Positions 21,655 through 35,112 of a stretch of 64,000 nt of DNA are shown in pieces (position 1 is the stretch's first letter; each line of letters begins with the position of its first letter). The notes beneath the pieces are model-generated. The model saw only the letters and a program-made list of their open reading frames with translations, was not told where the DNA came from and did no database searches. The translations under genes and the position numbers were made by a program. This DNA is from Isoetes taiwanensis (lineage: Eukaryota; Streptophyta; Lycopodiopsida; Isoetales; Isoetaceae): NCBI GenBank assembly GCA_021234155.1, contig JAJEKV010000113.1, positions 1,302,001-1,366,000 of the forward strand, written 5' to 3'.

Positions 21655-23230
21655 GATTGTGATTTTGCGTGCGTTGCAAAATGATCAAGCTATGTTTTTA
21701 TGCCTAGAAATGACCAATTCTTCGTTGATATATTATCTATCTTCGTGCTAGGAAATGTCAGAGCAGAAATGGCCCATTTTTGCAGAAAGGGAATTGCTAG
21801 ATGGAGAGTTTCTTTACTAGACTCAACTTTGCAAAGAAGCCCTGATAGAATCAATCATCATCAACGCAGCCAGAATACAATCGAAGGCATGCAGCTTCTC
21901 TATATTTTATCCTTTTCTTGAAGGCCTTATATTGAGGGTTTTTATGCATTAGGTTGCATGCTTGCTTTTGACAAGAGGTTCCATATTAACTGTTGTGGGA
22001 GCAAATTGAGACATCCACAAATATATTTAAGAACTCTTAGCTGATTTAGTTCAAGTATACAAGTTAGTAAGGATCTTGCATCTGATCTTTGCATCTGCCT
22101 CAGTACTTTTTTTCTTTGATAGTAGAATGGGAGCATGTAACACGAGGCAATAAGTTCTATTTCTTTTATTGCTGCCCATCTGAGGAGGATAAATATGTTG
22201 CTTAGAATATGGACGTAATAGTTATTAAAAAACATATGATGTAGCAATCAGAAGACTAATTCTTAGACTTTGAGAACCCCGCTATACTAGAAGCCAACAA
22301 TGCAATGCTAGCACATAACATGAACAATGATAATAAGAACCAGAACATCATCAAGTCATAAAAATAAGTTGTAAACGCACATGTCATAACCTTACAATAA
22401 CCAAGAGAACCACGACAACATGAGAAAATATAAAATCATCATGAAATCCATAACATGCAATGCCTATTCAGTTCTATGAAGGCCATCTGGGCGTCTGTTA
22501 AATTTTGATTTTGTGTGTGTAGCAAAACGATCAAGGTATGTTTTTTATGCCTAGAAATGACCAGTTTTTTTGTTGATATATTATGTACCGTCGCGCTAGC
22601 AAATGTCAGAGCAGAAATGACCCATTTTTTCAAAAAGCGAATTGCTAGATGGAGAGTTTCTTTACTAGAGTCAACTTTGCAGAGAAGCCCTGATAGAATC
22701 AATCATCATCAGCGCAGCGTAAATGCAATCGAAGGTATGTAGCTTCTCTATATTTTAAACTTTTCTTGAAGGCCTTATGTTGAGTGATTTTATGCATTAG
22801 GTTGCATGTTTGCTTTTGATAGGAGGTTCCATATTAACTGTTGTGGGAGCATATTGAGACATCCACAAACATATGTATCAAAAACTCTTAACTGATTTAG
22901 TTCTATATAAGTTAGTAAGGATCTTGCATCTGATCTTTGCATTTGCCTCAGTATTTTTTTTCCTTAATAGTAGAATGAGAGAATGTAACATGAGGCAGTA
23001 AAATCCATTTCTTTAGTGCTGCCTATCTGAGGAGGATAAATATGTTGCTTCTGAGTATGGATAGAATAGTTATTAAAAAATATATGCCATATCATAACCG
23101 TATAATAATCAAGAGAACCAAGAGAATCACGAGAACACGAGAAAATATAAAATAATCATGAAATCTATAAGCATGCAGTGCCTACTCCAGTTCTATGAAG
23201 GCCACCCAGGCTGATCAGGCCCTGGAGCAA
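21655..23230 (+). repeat. 846-bp tandem duplication with exon-like block
   Basis: 21655-22240 and 22500-23085 match almost throughout at an offset of about 846 bp, and the segments following each (22265-22490 and 23085-23220) also match, the second with a deletion. Inside each copy one stretch (21765-21890 and 22605-22732) is open in the same frame. It is conserved as IARWRVSLL(D/E)ST, then LQRSPDRINHHQRS, and is followed by a plausible splice donor. I do not recognise this peptide. Confidence 0.8.
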
Positions 23231-23776
23231 ATACGAGCAGGGTAAGCCCCATGTGTAGATACCCTTCTAGCATGTGTCCAGTGCTAGGGGACCACTTCCA
23301 AGCCATGTAGCACGATGAAGTACCCTCAGGTGTTGACAATGCTTGATGTGAAGAACAAGAACAACCGCAAGTCCAAGCCACCACAAATGGACTCTGGCCC
23401 CAGAGGATATGCACTCATATATCAACCAATACTAGCACATGTCCCCACATGTCAGATTTTATATCATATTTATCATCATGATCCAAGAATCTAGAGTCAT
23501 ATATCACATGCATTTACCATGCATATATACCAAAGACAACATAGAACAATGCCAAAACTACTACGATATCATAGAGAACAAATCACATTCATGTACTACC
23601 ATGTCAAGTATTCAACAAGTATATGCTAACATAATGCATCCATGACACACAACTCTGAAATCCAAGAATTTAGCATGTCTAGATAGATTATACAAAGAGC
23701 ACATAGGAATTCATAATGTTTTCTTATAGGCGGATGCTTCCCTGGAACCACTTTTCCTATATAAGGAACACAACAT
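23231..23776. other. No recognised gene
   Basis: AT-rich sequence with repeated CACATG, CATATAT and ATCAT words and no open frame of note. Confidence 0.5.
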
Positions 23777-24500
23777 TGTTGTGTGTTTTATCTTGACTAT
23801 TTTTGTATAATGTGCATAAATCTGTGAAGTGTATACATAAATGAAGAATTATATGGGTGTAATGTGGAGAAAATTTAAAAAATGTGCAAATATTGTGGGA
23901 AAGCATGAGGAGGGATATTTATGTTGTATTGAAGTGGAACTTATGGACTTGAAGGAGTATTAAAGTCCTTATGGAAATATTTTCAATGGTTGATATTTTG
24001 ATGAGGTGTCGTGAATCTAGAGGAGCATGGTAGTTGCAAAGAAGTTTGCATGGCCTAGATTTGATGATGAGTTGGCATGATCTAATGAACTTATGGTAGT
24101 TAGAATTTAGATCTAAGGTTGAGATTTGCCTAGATCGAGTGGCTAGAATCAAGTGAAGTTCTCTTTAAGAGAGCCAAAATTCGTGTAAAGGAAGTCCTAA
24201 TTTTGGAAGATGATATCTGGCCAAAGTTCTTGAAGTTATGAGTATGTTTCTTGATCAGTTGAATATTATTATGTTGAAGTATGATATTTTGCATAAGATT
24301 ATGTGATTCTCTTATGTGTTATCTCAATTTCTCTAATCTCAAATGAAGTTTGTGCATTGGTGCAAAATAATTATGACGGTATGATTATGTTGGTGATGTA
24401 TAATGCCAGTAGAGTGAGGCTTAGCCTATCTCATATACCTTGAGATTTGCTTTGGTTCTTTGGTGTTGAGTTTGGTTTAGTTGCGTTGACGAAGCTAACA
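23777..24500 (+). mobile_element. Solo LTR (TGTTGTGT family)
   Basis: The sequence from TGTTGTGTGTTTTATCTTGA to GACGAAGCTAACA matches 55386-55824, which carries a polypurine tract upstream. About 290 bp (24010-24300) are absent from the other copy. No primer site follows and no polypurine tract precedes, so it is a solo LTR or a fragment. AACAT occurs at both edges, but it overlaps the terminal AACA, so the target duplication is uncertain. Confidence 0.75.
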
Positions 24501-24786
24501 TGTTTTGGAGGCATTCCGAGAAAGCAACACTTTGCTAGCATAATCTCATGTGTTTAGATCAAGACGGTGGCTGTACCAAGTTATGATGCAATGTGCATCT
24601 TTAGAATATCATTTGAAGTGAAAAATGTGTTCAAGGAATGGTGGTGTATCGCAGGTTTGTCAAAGCAAAACTTACTGTCATTTCTTCTTTTAAAGTCAAA
24701 GTTTCTGTTGCAGCATTATCAAAAGTTATGGATCCACCTTTTTGTTACAAAATTAGCATTTCAGAAAATTTAAAAGAATTCAGATG

Positions 24787-24854
24787 GATTGGCTTCTGTT
24801 CTTTCTTGCCTGGCCAGCAAGATTGGCTTCTGTTCTTTCTTGCCTGGCCAGCAA
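24787..24854. repeat. 34-bp tandem duplication
   Basis: The unit ATTGGCTTCTGTTCTTTCTT plus GCCTGGCCAGCAAG occurs twice without differences. Confidence 0.9.
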
Positions 24855-24883
24855 GTTTGCTTGTCTGAAAGTCGGGGCCGGGG

Positions 24884-24990
24884 AGGAAGGAAGGAAGGAA
24901 GGTATTTTTATCGTCCACGGGCGGGGTAGCTTATTTCTGCGTTTAGAAGCCTTTCGAAAGACAATTTTGGACGAATAAAAAGCTTTGTAT
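24884..24990 (-). mobile_element. SINE-like end with GGAA tail
   Basis: On the minus strand the text CCGTGGACGATAAAAATACC is followed by (TTCC)n, the same arrangement as at 21560-21601. The body is more diverged than in the other two copies. Confidence 0.5.
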
Positions 24991-26165
24991 GAAAGGCTTA
25001 GTTTTGAATAAAGAAGATATTTGCCAATCCACATCTTATTATTTCAAAAAGACTGCCTTGATCACAAGATATCCAATATTTCTGTGCAAAGAAATTTTTG
25101 CTATGATCCTTGCTGCCATAACCTTACCTATGGCATCTCAAAACTTCTGTAGACATTTCTACTATCTGTTCCATTTGTTGTTGATGCTCTAAGCCATAAC
25201 TATGGAAGACAAAGAAGAATCGAAGCCCTAAAGGCTGCCCTAGCCATTTGCCATTGCCGCATCAACGTTGCCACTGTTAAACCTTTGCCAGAATCTTTGA
25301 ACCACCTCTGCTCTCAGCTATTGCTCTATTATGGCCAAATAGGCTAGAATCCGGCTCAAGGGCTTCTGCTGACTGTGCTTTTGAGCTAGGAATCTATAAA
25401 CATCATTTCCTTGTGCTACCATTCTCTGCAGATCTCTCTTTTTCTTTACTGATCTATAGCATGTACTCTACAACTGAAGCGCTGAGTCTGATACCTGCAA
25501 AAAGCAGCCAGTGTTTTTTCTTTGTTCCTTGCCGCATCTTGCTTCCGCCATACCCTAACGGCCCGGTCGCGCGCAGAGGAGTGGAAAACTTTTTTGGAAG
25601 GTGTAATTTGTGTGAGCAGGAAATTTCAGGCAGAAATTTCCCTACTCACACAAATTCACCGACGAAATGTTTATCGCCATCAAATTTGCCCGATTCTTGG
25701 GCTCTGTCTGCCGATTCTTGGGCCGATGCTGGAAATGACGAGTGTTCTGAGCAAAAGAAAGAACATAAGATGAAGCTACGGCTATGAAGATGATCCAAAA
25801 CGGAGCTGAAATATTTATCACCATCAAATTTGCCTAATTCTTGGGCTCTGTCTGCCGATTCTTGGGCTCTGTCTGCCGATTACTCACAAATTCAGATTCT
25901 TGGGCTCTGTCTGCAGATTCTCACAAACTTAGATTCTCACAAACTCTGATTCTTACCGATTCAGAAGCAGATGCAAGATGCAGTTGGATGAAGCCGATGG
26001 ATGAAGCTATGGCACTGCAGTGCAGAAACAGAGGAGGCGGAAACAACGGCACACATCGACAGCTTTTTTCGCTTTTTAAAAACGAGTTGACAGAGGGCGA
26101 AATTTTATGGTGATAAACATTTCCGGGGGGGGGAGAGGGTCGTTGAAAGGGAAGGAAATCAAGAC
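24991..26165. other. No recognised gene; minisatellite at 25690-25950
   Basis: Between 25690 and 25950 the phrase GATTCTTGGGCTCTGTCTGC recurs about four times with variable spacing, joined to short ATTCTCACAAA repeats. A 124-codon plus-strand frame at 25413-25787 overlaps it and has no recognised domain. Confidence 0.55.
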
Positions 26166-26204
26166 AATTTTAAAAGATAACAAAGAATGAAAACAATGAA
26201 TTTC

Positions 26205-26300
26205 AATATCTTAGTAATGGTTCGTTGGATAAGCTGTGTGGCTAATCTCGAGTTCAAATCCATATTACATATAAAGATGTTTTTTTTTTAGGACCAAGTA
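26205..26300 (+). mobile_element. Possible tRNA-derived SINE head
   Basis: A weak A-box-like GTTGGATAAGC (26224) and a good B-box-like GAGTTCAAATCC (26250) lie about 26 bp apart and are followed by a T-run. The spacing is short and the A box weak, so this is only a suggestion. Confidence 0.35.
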
Positions 26301-26610
26301 TATAGGATTAACAATTATTATTCAACCAAGTTTTTGAAAGTCCAAGATAGAAGATGAAGATACAATGGTCGTTATTTTGCTTTGCAATTTACAAAGTCTA
26401 ATATTTAAGTTATTCAATATTTGAAGGCATTGATAGATTTTGTAGAAGTTTTAGTTTTTATTTAAGTGATTATGGATGGCATGATGGATGTGACTGATCT
26501 AGAAATGGCAGCAACACCACATGACCAATGTAAGTTGTTTTAAGTTGTGGATAGAGGATAGAGCGCCATACCAAGCAGAGAGCGAGGTTGCCACTAACTT
26601 GGATGGGACT
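26301..26610. other. No recognised feature
   Basis: AT-rich spacer up to the LTR start. Nothing recognisable. Confidence 0.5.
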
Positions 26611-28199
26611 TGTGACGCTCCCTGAATATATACAGCGCTCCGGACGTATACATACAGGGACTTCCCCCTCCCATGGCGACCAACTCACCACGAGCAGGGC
26701 CCTCCGTCTAACTCGGGCCATCTATAGGAAGATGCTCGAGTGAAGGACACAGAGGGGTCATTCGGCCCACGCCTTCAATGGGACTCCTATGTCGCGAAAG
26801 CGTGAATACATGTTAGCACACAGCATAAATCATATATAAATAACCACCACGAAGGGTGGCACATCCATCCAAGTACTAACGGCAAAGAATATGCATCTAA
26901 TCCTAAGGAAAACACCCCAAACCCCAGATTCTACCCCGGCTCAGACTCCAGTGAGGATCGACTGACGGCTAGGTCTCAAGAGATTAGCAGACCGAATCTT
27001 GGCATGGCATTGGCGGGCATAGAACATCGGCTAGGGTTGTCCACTCCATCCGCCCCTCCCGTGCACACTTTGCAGATGAGTCCAATCATGCTATGGCATC
27101 ACTATAGCCTTCCGGAGACGCAGACTCAAGGTATCACCCTTCGAGCCTACTCCAGGGTTCATGAAGCCCCGTCCGATGAGGCAGGTCAGGGAAGCGTCCC
27201 CTTCCAGGATCACAGTGGTTCCATGGGTGAGCTAGAGAATACGTGCCGCATCAGCGACCCCCGTATCCGTGCGACTTACTCACCCTAAATCTACTCAAAG
27301 CCGCGGGGGTGCCCCATACGGGTCACACCTCCGCACCCGGGGGAGTGTCGGACCCATACTCGCCCCCTCACGTGACCTGCTCGGGGCCTAGCCCATTGTA
27401 GGAGTCTCGGGGAGCCTTTTATGTTCGTGCAAGACCCCACCCCCACTTCACCACTGCGTCCCTTATCTGGTGCTAAGCAATTCCATAGCATCCACGACTC
27501 GGTGGTCTCTTGTGCACAGGCCGCATATAATGGGAAATACAGGGATCTACCTAGGAGCATACTACAATTCATGGGCTCAGAGGTCTCTACCCCCCGTAAT
27601 CCCCCATTTCAAGAGTAATACTATGCAAAGAACTATCAATCCATCATTTAAGAGTAAGTACATAATCAGAGATAAGGAGAACTCACCTTTGCAATCAAGG
27701 GTTAGTTCCTAGAGGTAAAGCATAGAGAACACAGAGAAACAGAAGAAATACACACAACAAGTGCCCAACAGGGGTGCTACCCTACAGATAACACAACTAA
27801 GATACAGACTAACCGTCGAATCGGGCTTGGGATGGCTCCATCTCGATCTGCTGAAGGGTGCCTGGCTGCTGCTCCTCCTCCTCTATCTCCAATTGCTCCT
27901 AATTCGAATTGGGGCACAAAATCCCTAATTTGGGTGTCCAAAATGGAAACCCTGCCTTGCCCAATCGATTTGGGCCAAGTGGCATGTCACTAATTAACTA
28001 ATTTGGTATTTTAGCCCTTTTTAATATTAGGATAAGCCCTAAATTCGAATTAGGGTTTTGGGTTAGGATTCCACCTTTATAATTTAATTATTAACATAGC
28101 TAACCTTAGCTTATGAATAATTAATGTGCCATTAATTATTCATAGTGACGTGTCATGTATTTATACTTAAATATGCGTATAAATATGTGGAACGTCACA
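26611..28199 (-). mobile_element. LTR (TGTGACG family), 3' LTR, 1589 bp
   Basis: The plus-strand sequence starts TGTGACGCTCCCTGA and ends AACGTCACA. A minus-strand polypurine tract (CAAGGTGGGGAGAA, 28213-28200) abuts the right end, so the element runs on the minus strand and this is its 3' LTR. It is nearly identical to 53554-55132. The left flank is GGACT. Confidence 0.9.
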
Positions 28200-28213
28200 T
28201 TCTCCCCACCTTG
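28200..28213 (-). promoter_or_regulatory. Polypurine tract
   Basis: The minus-strand run CAAGGTGGGGAGAA directly precedes the LTR start TGTGACG. The same tract recurs beside the nested element's LTR at 34785-34798. Confidence 0.85.
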
Positions 28214-31200
28214 AAAATGATGATGTCCTCAGCATCAAGACTACTCTTGTTGCAGGGCAACACATCATACATTGGAAGGAAGTCTCCCCTCCTTAAAGAG
28301 ATAGCGTGAGATTATAAGTCACACAGACGTTGTCATGTTCAAAGTGATTAAGTTTGAAATGACTTGTAATGTGCAATTTATAACTCTGGAATATAAGAGG
28401 TAGAGGTATAGATCAGACATGATCATCGCTTAGGACTGTCAAAAGTGAACAGTGAAGGTTTATGGAAGTCTCACTGTTTCATTCGTGGTGACGAGTTCAC
28501 AGTTTATCTATTTTAGAAATCATTCTTTCTATACATACAGGTAACTGATTATGTATTAAAGACAGGTATAGATATAAAGAACTTCTATTTGTTGTTATAT
28601 TATAATACAGAGTTATTAAGCTCGCACTGTTTAGGAGAAAGTCATTCTAATTATATTAACTTCTGTGTATATATTTATTATATCGTCCCTTCACTTTGCA
28701 AGTGATTTTTTTTTACAGCCAGGTTTAATGTAATTTTGCATCTAAATTTTGTTTTTCTATTTTGTTACAATTTTAACAACTTATATATTGCTATCATGAG
28801 TGTTTAGATGCCCCTGACATTTATAGTTACCCTTTAATAGAGTTATATATTGTACTGTATTTGCCATTTTGACCTATATACTTTAATATTAATTACAGAC
28901 AGACGTTCTTCATTTATTATTCATAACCTTGTTATAACATTATCTAAGTCTCGTTATTCCCTTAGGAGTTTGTGTAAGACATACATAATTATATCCTTCT
29001 ATGACTATGTGTTTAACTAGCTTTCCCCTTTTGCGTATCTTTAATGTTTCCACACTCACACTCTCGATCCATAGTTTACACTTAGCTGTAACTGATAGCC
29101 AGGCCCTGATATGCGAGGGTTAAAGACCCTTAGAAAGTGAGACTACATTGTTGATTTAAATGTTGGTTTAATTTCAAATAAAGTTCTAAGGTGTAAAATT
29201 CCAATTGCTATATTGTTGGCTTTAAGTAACCATGGGTAAAACCTTTGTGGCGCTACATCTAAAATCATGGATCTAAGGCTTGTATCTAATAATGCTGCAA
29301 AATAGAATAATAGATGATTCCTTAGGTTAATTGGCCAACGGAATTTCGGGGCGAGCTAATACTAAAACGAGCTTCACCTCACATGAGCACACATATTAAT
29401 TCCTTAGTTATATCTATACATTTATTAGATATCTAGACATTCGTACATTGACATGGCACAGGTACGACGGAAGCATAGAAAGCATGCCTGGTGGTTCCTG
29501 AGGCTATTATATAATGGTGGTTAAGCAGGTCCTGGGCTCTTACTTGAAGTAGAAGTGCTGAATAATGGAAATAAGGAGTGGTAAGGTATCCTTATGTTGG
29601 ATGGATACTGGAGAAGATTGATATGACGATGGTTATTATGCGATTGAAACAGTGGACCTAATAATTACGAGGATGAATTTACCATGCGGCATATATGTTG
29701 CCATTCAACATAGAAGGAGACTGGATATAGCACCATATATCTGATGGAGAAGTGGTTTATGATTATCTACCGTAGACCATGTTAAAGAGGTACTATAGTA
29801 AGGTGGAAAACTGGATTATAAATACCCAGCTCATGAAAGGGAGATCACTTTAGAAGTGTAGGTTTCGACAATGGTGGTGAAGGTATAGAATGTCGAGCTA
29901 CTTGAGTTGAGGTATGATTCATGAACCAGAGAATAATGTCGTATGAGGATGTTGATCCATAAACTATGGATTATAAGATTACACATATATTGTGTTTGGT
30001 AAAGAGATTGAGGTTCCTGAGGCGTGAAATAAAGACGCAAGATTATAGACGACTAAGAAGACCACGTAGCCTCGTGGGAGCATCGAGATGCCGTATAACA
30101 GACTGGAGAATAGTGTGGAACGTAGTTTCCACATAAGGTCAAGAGAAGACGACAATTGGTAGGAACAGGCGCAACCATCGAAAAGCTGCAAGGTATGTTG
30201 GATCTTTGGTGAAGGCAGACTATGAAGGAAAGTTGACCTTCAACTAATGATACATTAGGAAGGCAAGTAATGTACCCACACGACAAGTGTGAGACAAGAG
30301 GAGTTTGGGCGTTGTTGTAAACAACGTTTTCAAAATATAGAATTTGGAGGGTCACTTTGAATAGACCAAAGTCTGGAGTATGAACAAGGTAGGTGCCCTA
30401 GGAACATCTCGCCAAGGAGAATGTGTTGTAGACTCGGTAGCGTGTGTGTATCCCGAGGAGTAGCGCCGCGTTGGTATATCTGTACTAGGACCATGTAATA
30501 GTAAAACATAACTAAAAGAAGATAAGATATATACTAGAACTTTTAGTTCACATTCCATATGAATACGGAAGTAATGAAGATAAGAGTTCTTATACTAGAG
30601 ATCAAACATGTCCACAAGGAACCTAAGATGCCTATGCCAACGAGTTACGTATGAGTCTAGACTTAGGGTTGGTGCACACATGTTACTATATCATATAATA
30701 ACAACGCAGCAGTCTTGGATGTAGGAAGGATTTAGTAGTATCAAATACTATAGTGGTGATCATATCGAGGATGGCAATTGTGATATTCAGACGTATATCA
30801 TATTAAAAGATAGTAGAATATTCGTACAAGGCGAGGGAAATATTACTTGACAAGGTTTAAAAAACGAGCGTAATGATATGCTTATATACGAAGATATTGG
30901 GGTAGGTATGCTTTACCAGAGATAAGCATTCAAGTTATCCCAATGGTTGGAGTTGACTATCTTAGATACGTCGTACTAAGGAAGATGAGAAAAGTTTAAA
31001 TCAGTGAGAATAGCTAGAGTAACTCTAGCATATACGGTGATATTACATTCAAAAACATCCCGAGGATGGTTGGAACGGTGTTGGAATAAACGATAATGAG
31101 AGCTTAGCCACTCAAAGGTTCTAGATACCAATGAATTACTTAATTATTATAAGCTGAGAGCATTTATTTGGTTTCGGGAATGAAAAGATGTATAAAAATA

Positions 31201-33121
31201 TCGCGTCCCCCTGATGGAAGAAAAGAAGGAGTACGATGACTTTGGCGATTATACTTTTAGGGGTAACCGAGAAGAGGGCAATACATAGGAACTCTAAGTC
31301 CCGATAAAAAAAATCAAGACGAGGTGTATAGATTACAAGGAGTGAGATTATATAGACCAGTAGTCCATATATCCTAAGAGTTACCCTACTCGCGGGGAAC
31401 AATTATAGGTACTGAGGTAGAAGGTGGAGGATCTGTTGCCTTGAGGCATAGACCCGTTAGAGATTATGAGTTTGAAATGCTTAAGAGGGTAAGGAATTGG
31501 ATAACCATATGGCGGTTACTAACAAAGATTGAAACATTGGGTTTTCCTATTAGAAGACCAGGAGGTTTTAGTGCTTCGACTTCATTATGAGGGAGCCAAA
31601 GACGACAGCATTTGAAACTGATCAAAAGCTGAAGTCCACATGATAAACTTATGAAAAATAGGTTAATTGTAACTAAGCATGGGTAATATGGAGGACAAAG
31701 GATCCTTAGTGAAAGAAGCCTTTAGAAAAGCTCTGCACGTGAGGTAATAGCCTTCGAAATTATGGCATAATCCCGTGGGGGAAACCATAGGTTATGTACG
31801 GGGTTAAAGTACTATCAGGCACTAAAGGAATGGTTGAAATAAGTAGAGACCCTATTAAATTATAGGCAGCATATACAAGTCCAACATAAAGGCGGCCCCT
31901 GTCCATCTGGGAAATAGGTGGCGAAGCCACATCATAAAGGTACATAGGCAATGGGTTTGTTTGAAAGAACTACCACGGCTATAGTTTAGCTAAGTTAGAG
32001 CAGAGCTCTAGCATTGTGGTATGTGGAGATATGTTTATGTACACATACGATAATAATCTAGGTGGCGACACAAGGAGAGAAAGACGAGCGTATCCTAAAG
32101 TTACTGATGAAGGGTCTGGAGATACGTTCGAAATGTGCAAAGGACCGTCAATCCGTTGCATGCTAGGGTATGATGTGGTAGTTGGCACTTGAAATAAATG
32201 TCAACGGCCCATAGAATAAAGCTTAAGGTAGTGGGGTTGAGTAGTACAATAGTACAATTCCAGGATAAGTAGCGAATAGCAGTTACCTGCTAAATGTTCG
32301 AATGTGTCTTGTATAGACACCTAAGACTAGCTTTCCCATATGATCCATACCTGGATCAGGCGGAGGTGACGCCATGGGTTATATGGGGGTGCAAGTTAAC
32401 ATGTACAGGACTCGAACATTGATACAAGCCCGGGTTATATTAAACGTAGGTAATTGTAGAAAGGTTCACAAAATACAAGGCAAGCACCTTGATGACTCCA
32501 GGTAGCTTACAAAGGCTCAACCGCTCTTAGGCCATGACTATGGCTTAAATGAGGATGCCAAGTTATTTGAAGTGCCACAACAGCAGCATGACGTCATGAC
32601 AGAGAAATGTAATGACTACGCGGCTTAGAAGCCACAAGACGGTTAACGAATACATAAAGGAGTAAATGGATTGGTGACTCTACTGAATGAAGGTCACAAC
32701 CAAAGGGTGAAGGGTGTACGCTGTGGCAGGCGTAAGGATCGGAATACTAAAAATCGAGTGGAAGAGGAGGAATAAAGGACCCTTATTAATGATATCTAGC
32801 GACCTGGATGGAAGGTTATTACCTAACATGAAGGGTGGTCGAGGCTAATATATGAAGGCTAATATACAAAGGTAGACTTGCGGCTTGAAAGGCAGCAAGA
32901 GCTGAAAAACTCCTTAAAGATTTGGTGCATGGCTTAGGGAAGAAGACTTCCATGTCTTAAGACAAGATGGTGAATTGAATTCACCAAAGAAATTTTTAAT
33001 AAATAGATAGATAGGTAGATAGCATTTATACGTCATGCCACATTGGCAGCGTCCATGAGGACATATGACGGACCCCCAGAGACTTGAACACAAGATCTCT
33101 GAATAGAGGAGGCCTATCTTG
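28214..33121 (-). other. Decayed retrotransposon interior
   Basis: By position this 4.9 kb is the 3' part of the interior of the element whose 3' LTR is at 26611. I could not find reverse transcriptase, integrase or protease motifs on either strand, and all frames are closed within 100 codons. It continues, across the nested insertion, at 46054. It is either very degenerate or a non-autonomous element. Confidence 0.5.
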
Positions 33122-33126
33122 AGGGG
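33122..33126. repeat. Target duplication AGGGG, left
   Basis: AGGGG directly precedes the LTR start TGTGACG at 33127 and recurs at 46049-46053 after the other LTR's end ACGTCACA. Confidence 0.9.
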
Positions 33127-34784
33127 TGTGACGTCCCCTACTCATATACGGTGCACTCACCGTATACAAACAGGAGTTCATCCCCCATACCAGCTCCATG
33201 CTAATACAGGGCCCTCCACGTATCACTGCAACCTCGAAGAGTTCTAGTGGGAAGAATGAATGGGTCCTTTACCCTGTCTCCCTCAGGGCCTACCTAGCTG
33301 CGGAAGCGTAAACATACATGTTAGTAGTACATACATCAACATCACATGACCATCACGAAGGATGGTTCACCACATATCTGCATAGACAAGGATCAGCACA
33401 TCACATAGGGAATCCTACCCAAGGCTCAGACACAGGGATGGACTGACAAGCTTGGGTCTCCAGAGTTCATTGCAGACAGAATTCATGGCAATGGATTTGG
33501 CTGGCATAAGAACATGGCTTAGGGTTGTCCACTCCATCCGCCCCTCCTGTGCACACTTTGCAGAGTAGGCTGAAAAGTGTCGGGACCTGACTGTAGCCCG
33601 CCGGATGCATAGCCAAAGGGGGCTATCCCTGGGTTTCATCTCCCCAGTTCCGATGGGGCAGGAAGGGATCACTCCCTCCAGAGATCTACATGCTGACTCA
33701 AGGTGACTAGAGGGCTACTGCCCATATTCGACTGAACCCACTGGAAAATGTACACCACTTCACGGGTGTCGAGTCCATGCCTTACCCGCACTCAGTGGTA
33801 AGCCATTAGACCTAGTCACAATGATCCCTGGTAGTCCTTACACACCAGAGGGATCGTTCAAGAGTCAGGACATGAACCTCCTTCTTAGCCAGTCTGGCCC
33901 CTTCACCCACAACCAGGTGTGGTTCTTGTACACAGGCCGAATCTATAGTGTGCTAGAGAGGCTAATCTAGGAGCATCTACTACCAAGCTTTAGGTCTCTA
34001 CCCCCCTTCCCAATACAAGGAGTTCATAGAGATACATCATCCACATACATCACAGAAGAACTAAAGAACTATATCTAATCTATATCATAGAGTTAGGTTC
34101 TTTAGTTAGAGTCTGGTATCTAGAGATCTAGAGAGCTGCTATGGGCAATTTAATAGGCTAAACCTACTGATTCTATGTCTAGAAGATGGTTTAGGCTATT
34201 AAATTAACTAAATACCTGATCCTTGAGTTCCTCCTCGACTGAAGTTAGACCATCCTGCTGAAATGCTCGAATCAAGGAAAACTAATGATGCAGTTCTCTC
34301 AGACAGAGTCTGGGAGGCGGTTTTGGCTCTTGAGGCAGCCAAAACAGAGCTCTAAAACCCTAGAAACGAAAAATGGACAAGTTAGGGTTCTCCTACTTAA
34401 ATAGGCAAGGGGTTAGGCTAGGGTTTCCAATTATCCCCTTTTTGGCATGTGGGATAATTGGGAATGGGCCCACTTGCCTTTAATAGCTAGGTGGCCAAAT
34501 GTGCCCACATGGAAATGTGTGCACCCAAATGTGCCCACATGGAAATGTGTGCACCTAAATGGGCCCACATGGAAATGTGTGCACCTAAATGTGCCCACAT
34601 GGAAATGTGGCACCTTAATAAATGTGCATGTGCACATTAATAAGAAATGCACATACCTAGCAAGTTGCCCCCTAGGGGCTACTAGCTCAAGCTACACGCG
34701 TCTACGCACACGGTCGGGGTGGCGTGTGCGGACGTAGGCAAGACAAATATATGTCCGGGATGGTGATCGCTACTGAACGCCACA
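33127..34784 (-). mobile_element. Nested element 3' LTR, 1658 bp
   Basis: The LTR starts TGTGACGTCCCC and ends AACGCCACA, with the polypurine tract on its right. It contains a minisatellite of four units of about 32 bp (AAATGTGCCCACATGGAAAT...) at 34496-34612, and only two or three CACAT units near 33330-33400. It is homologous to 42885-46048 and more distantly to the other LTRs of this superfamily. Confidence 0.9.
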
Positions 34785-34798
34785 TTCTCCCCACCTTG
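34785..34798 (-). promoter_or_regulatory. Polypurine tract of nested element
   Basis: Minus-strand CAAGGTGGGGAGAA adjoins the LTR start, fixing the element's orientation as minus. Confidence 0.85.
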
Positions 34799-35108
34799 AA
34801 ATGATGTTTGTCCAAAGATCGTGGTCTCCCCACCTTGGAATCTTCCTAACCTGCAATCAACCTGATGCATACGATATACTACTATAATACTTACACATTT
34901 ATTACGATTACCTTAAGGTAATATTTTTAAATCATTATCACGCCATTACATTATCAAATAACTTGTCAATTCGTAACTTCTATTAAAACAAGGTACTTAT
35001 TAGTTCCCGTTATCATAACATTTAGTTTATCACAATTTAACACTTTCATATACCATTATTATTTAAGGTACTCTTCATTCCTTGCAACACATTCCAACCA
35101 AATTTGTG
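34799..35108. other. Nested element interior, non-coding
   Basis: AT-rich interior sequence. Its right end (about 35060-35112) is duplicated at 35640-35695. Confidence 0.5.
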
Positions 35109-35112
35109 TTGC

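Noticed and set aside
28214-33121. Possible pol gene in the outer element interior
   Set aside because: I searched both strands for reverse transcriptase and integrase words and could not support any.
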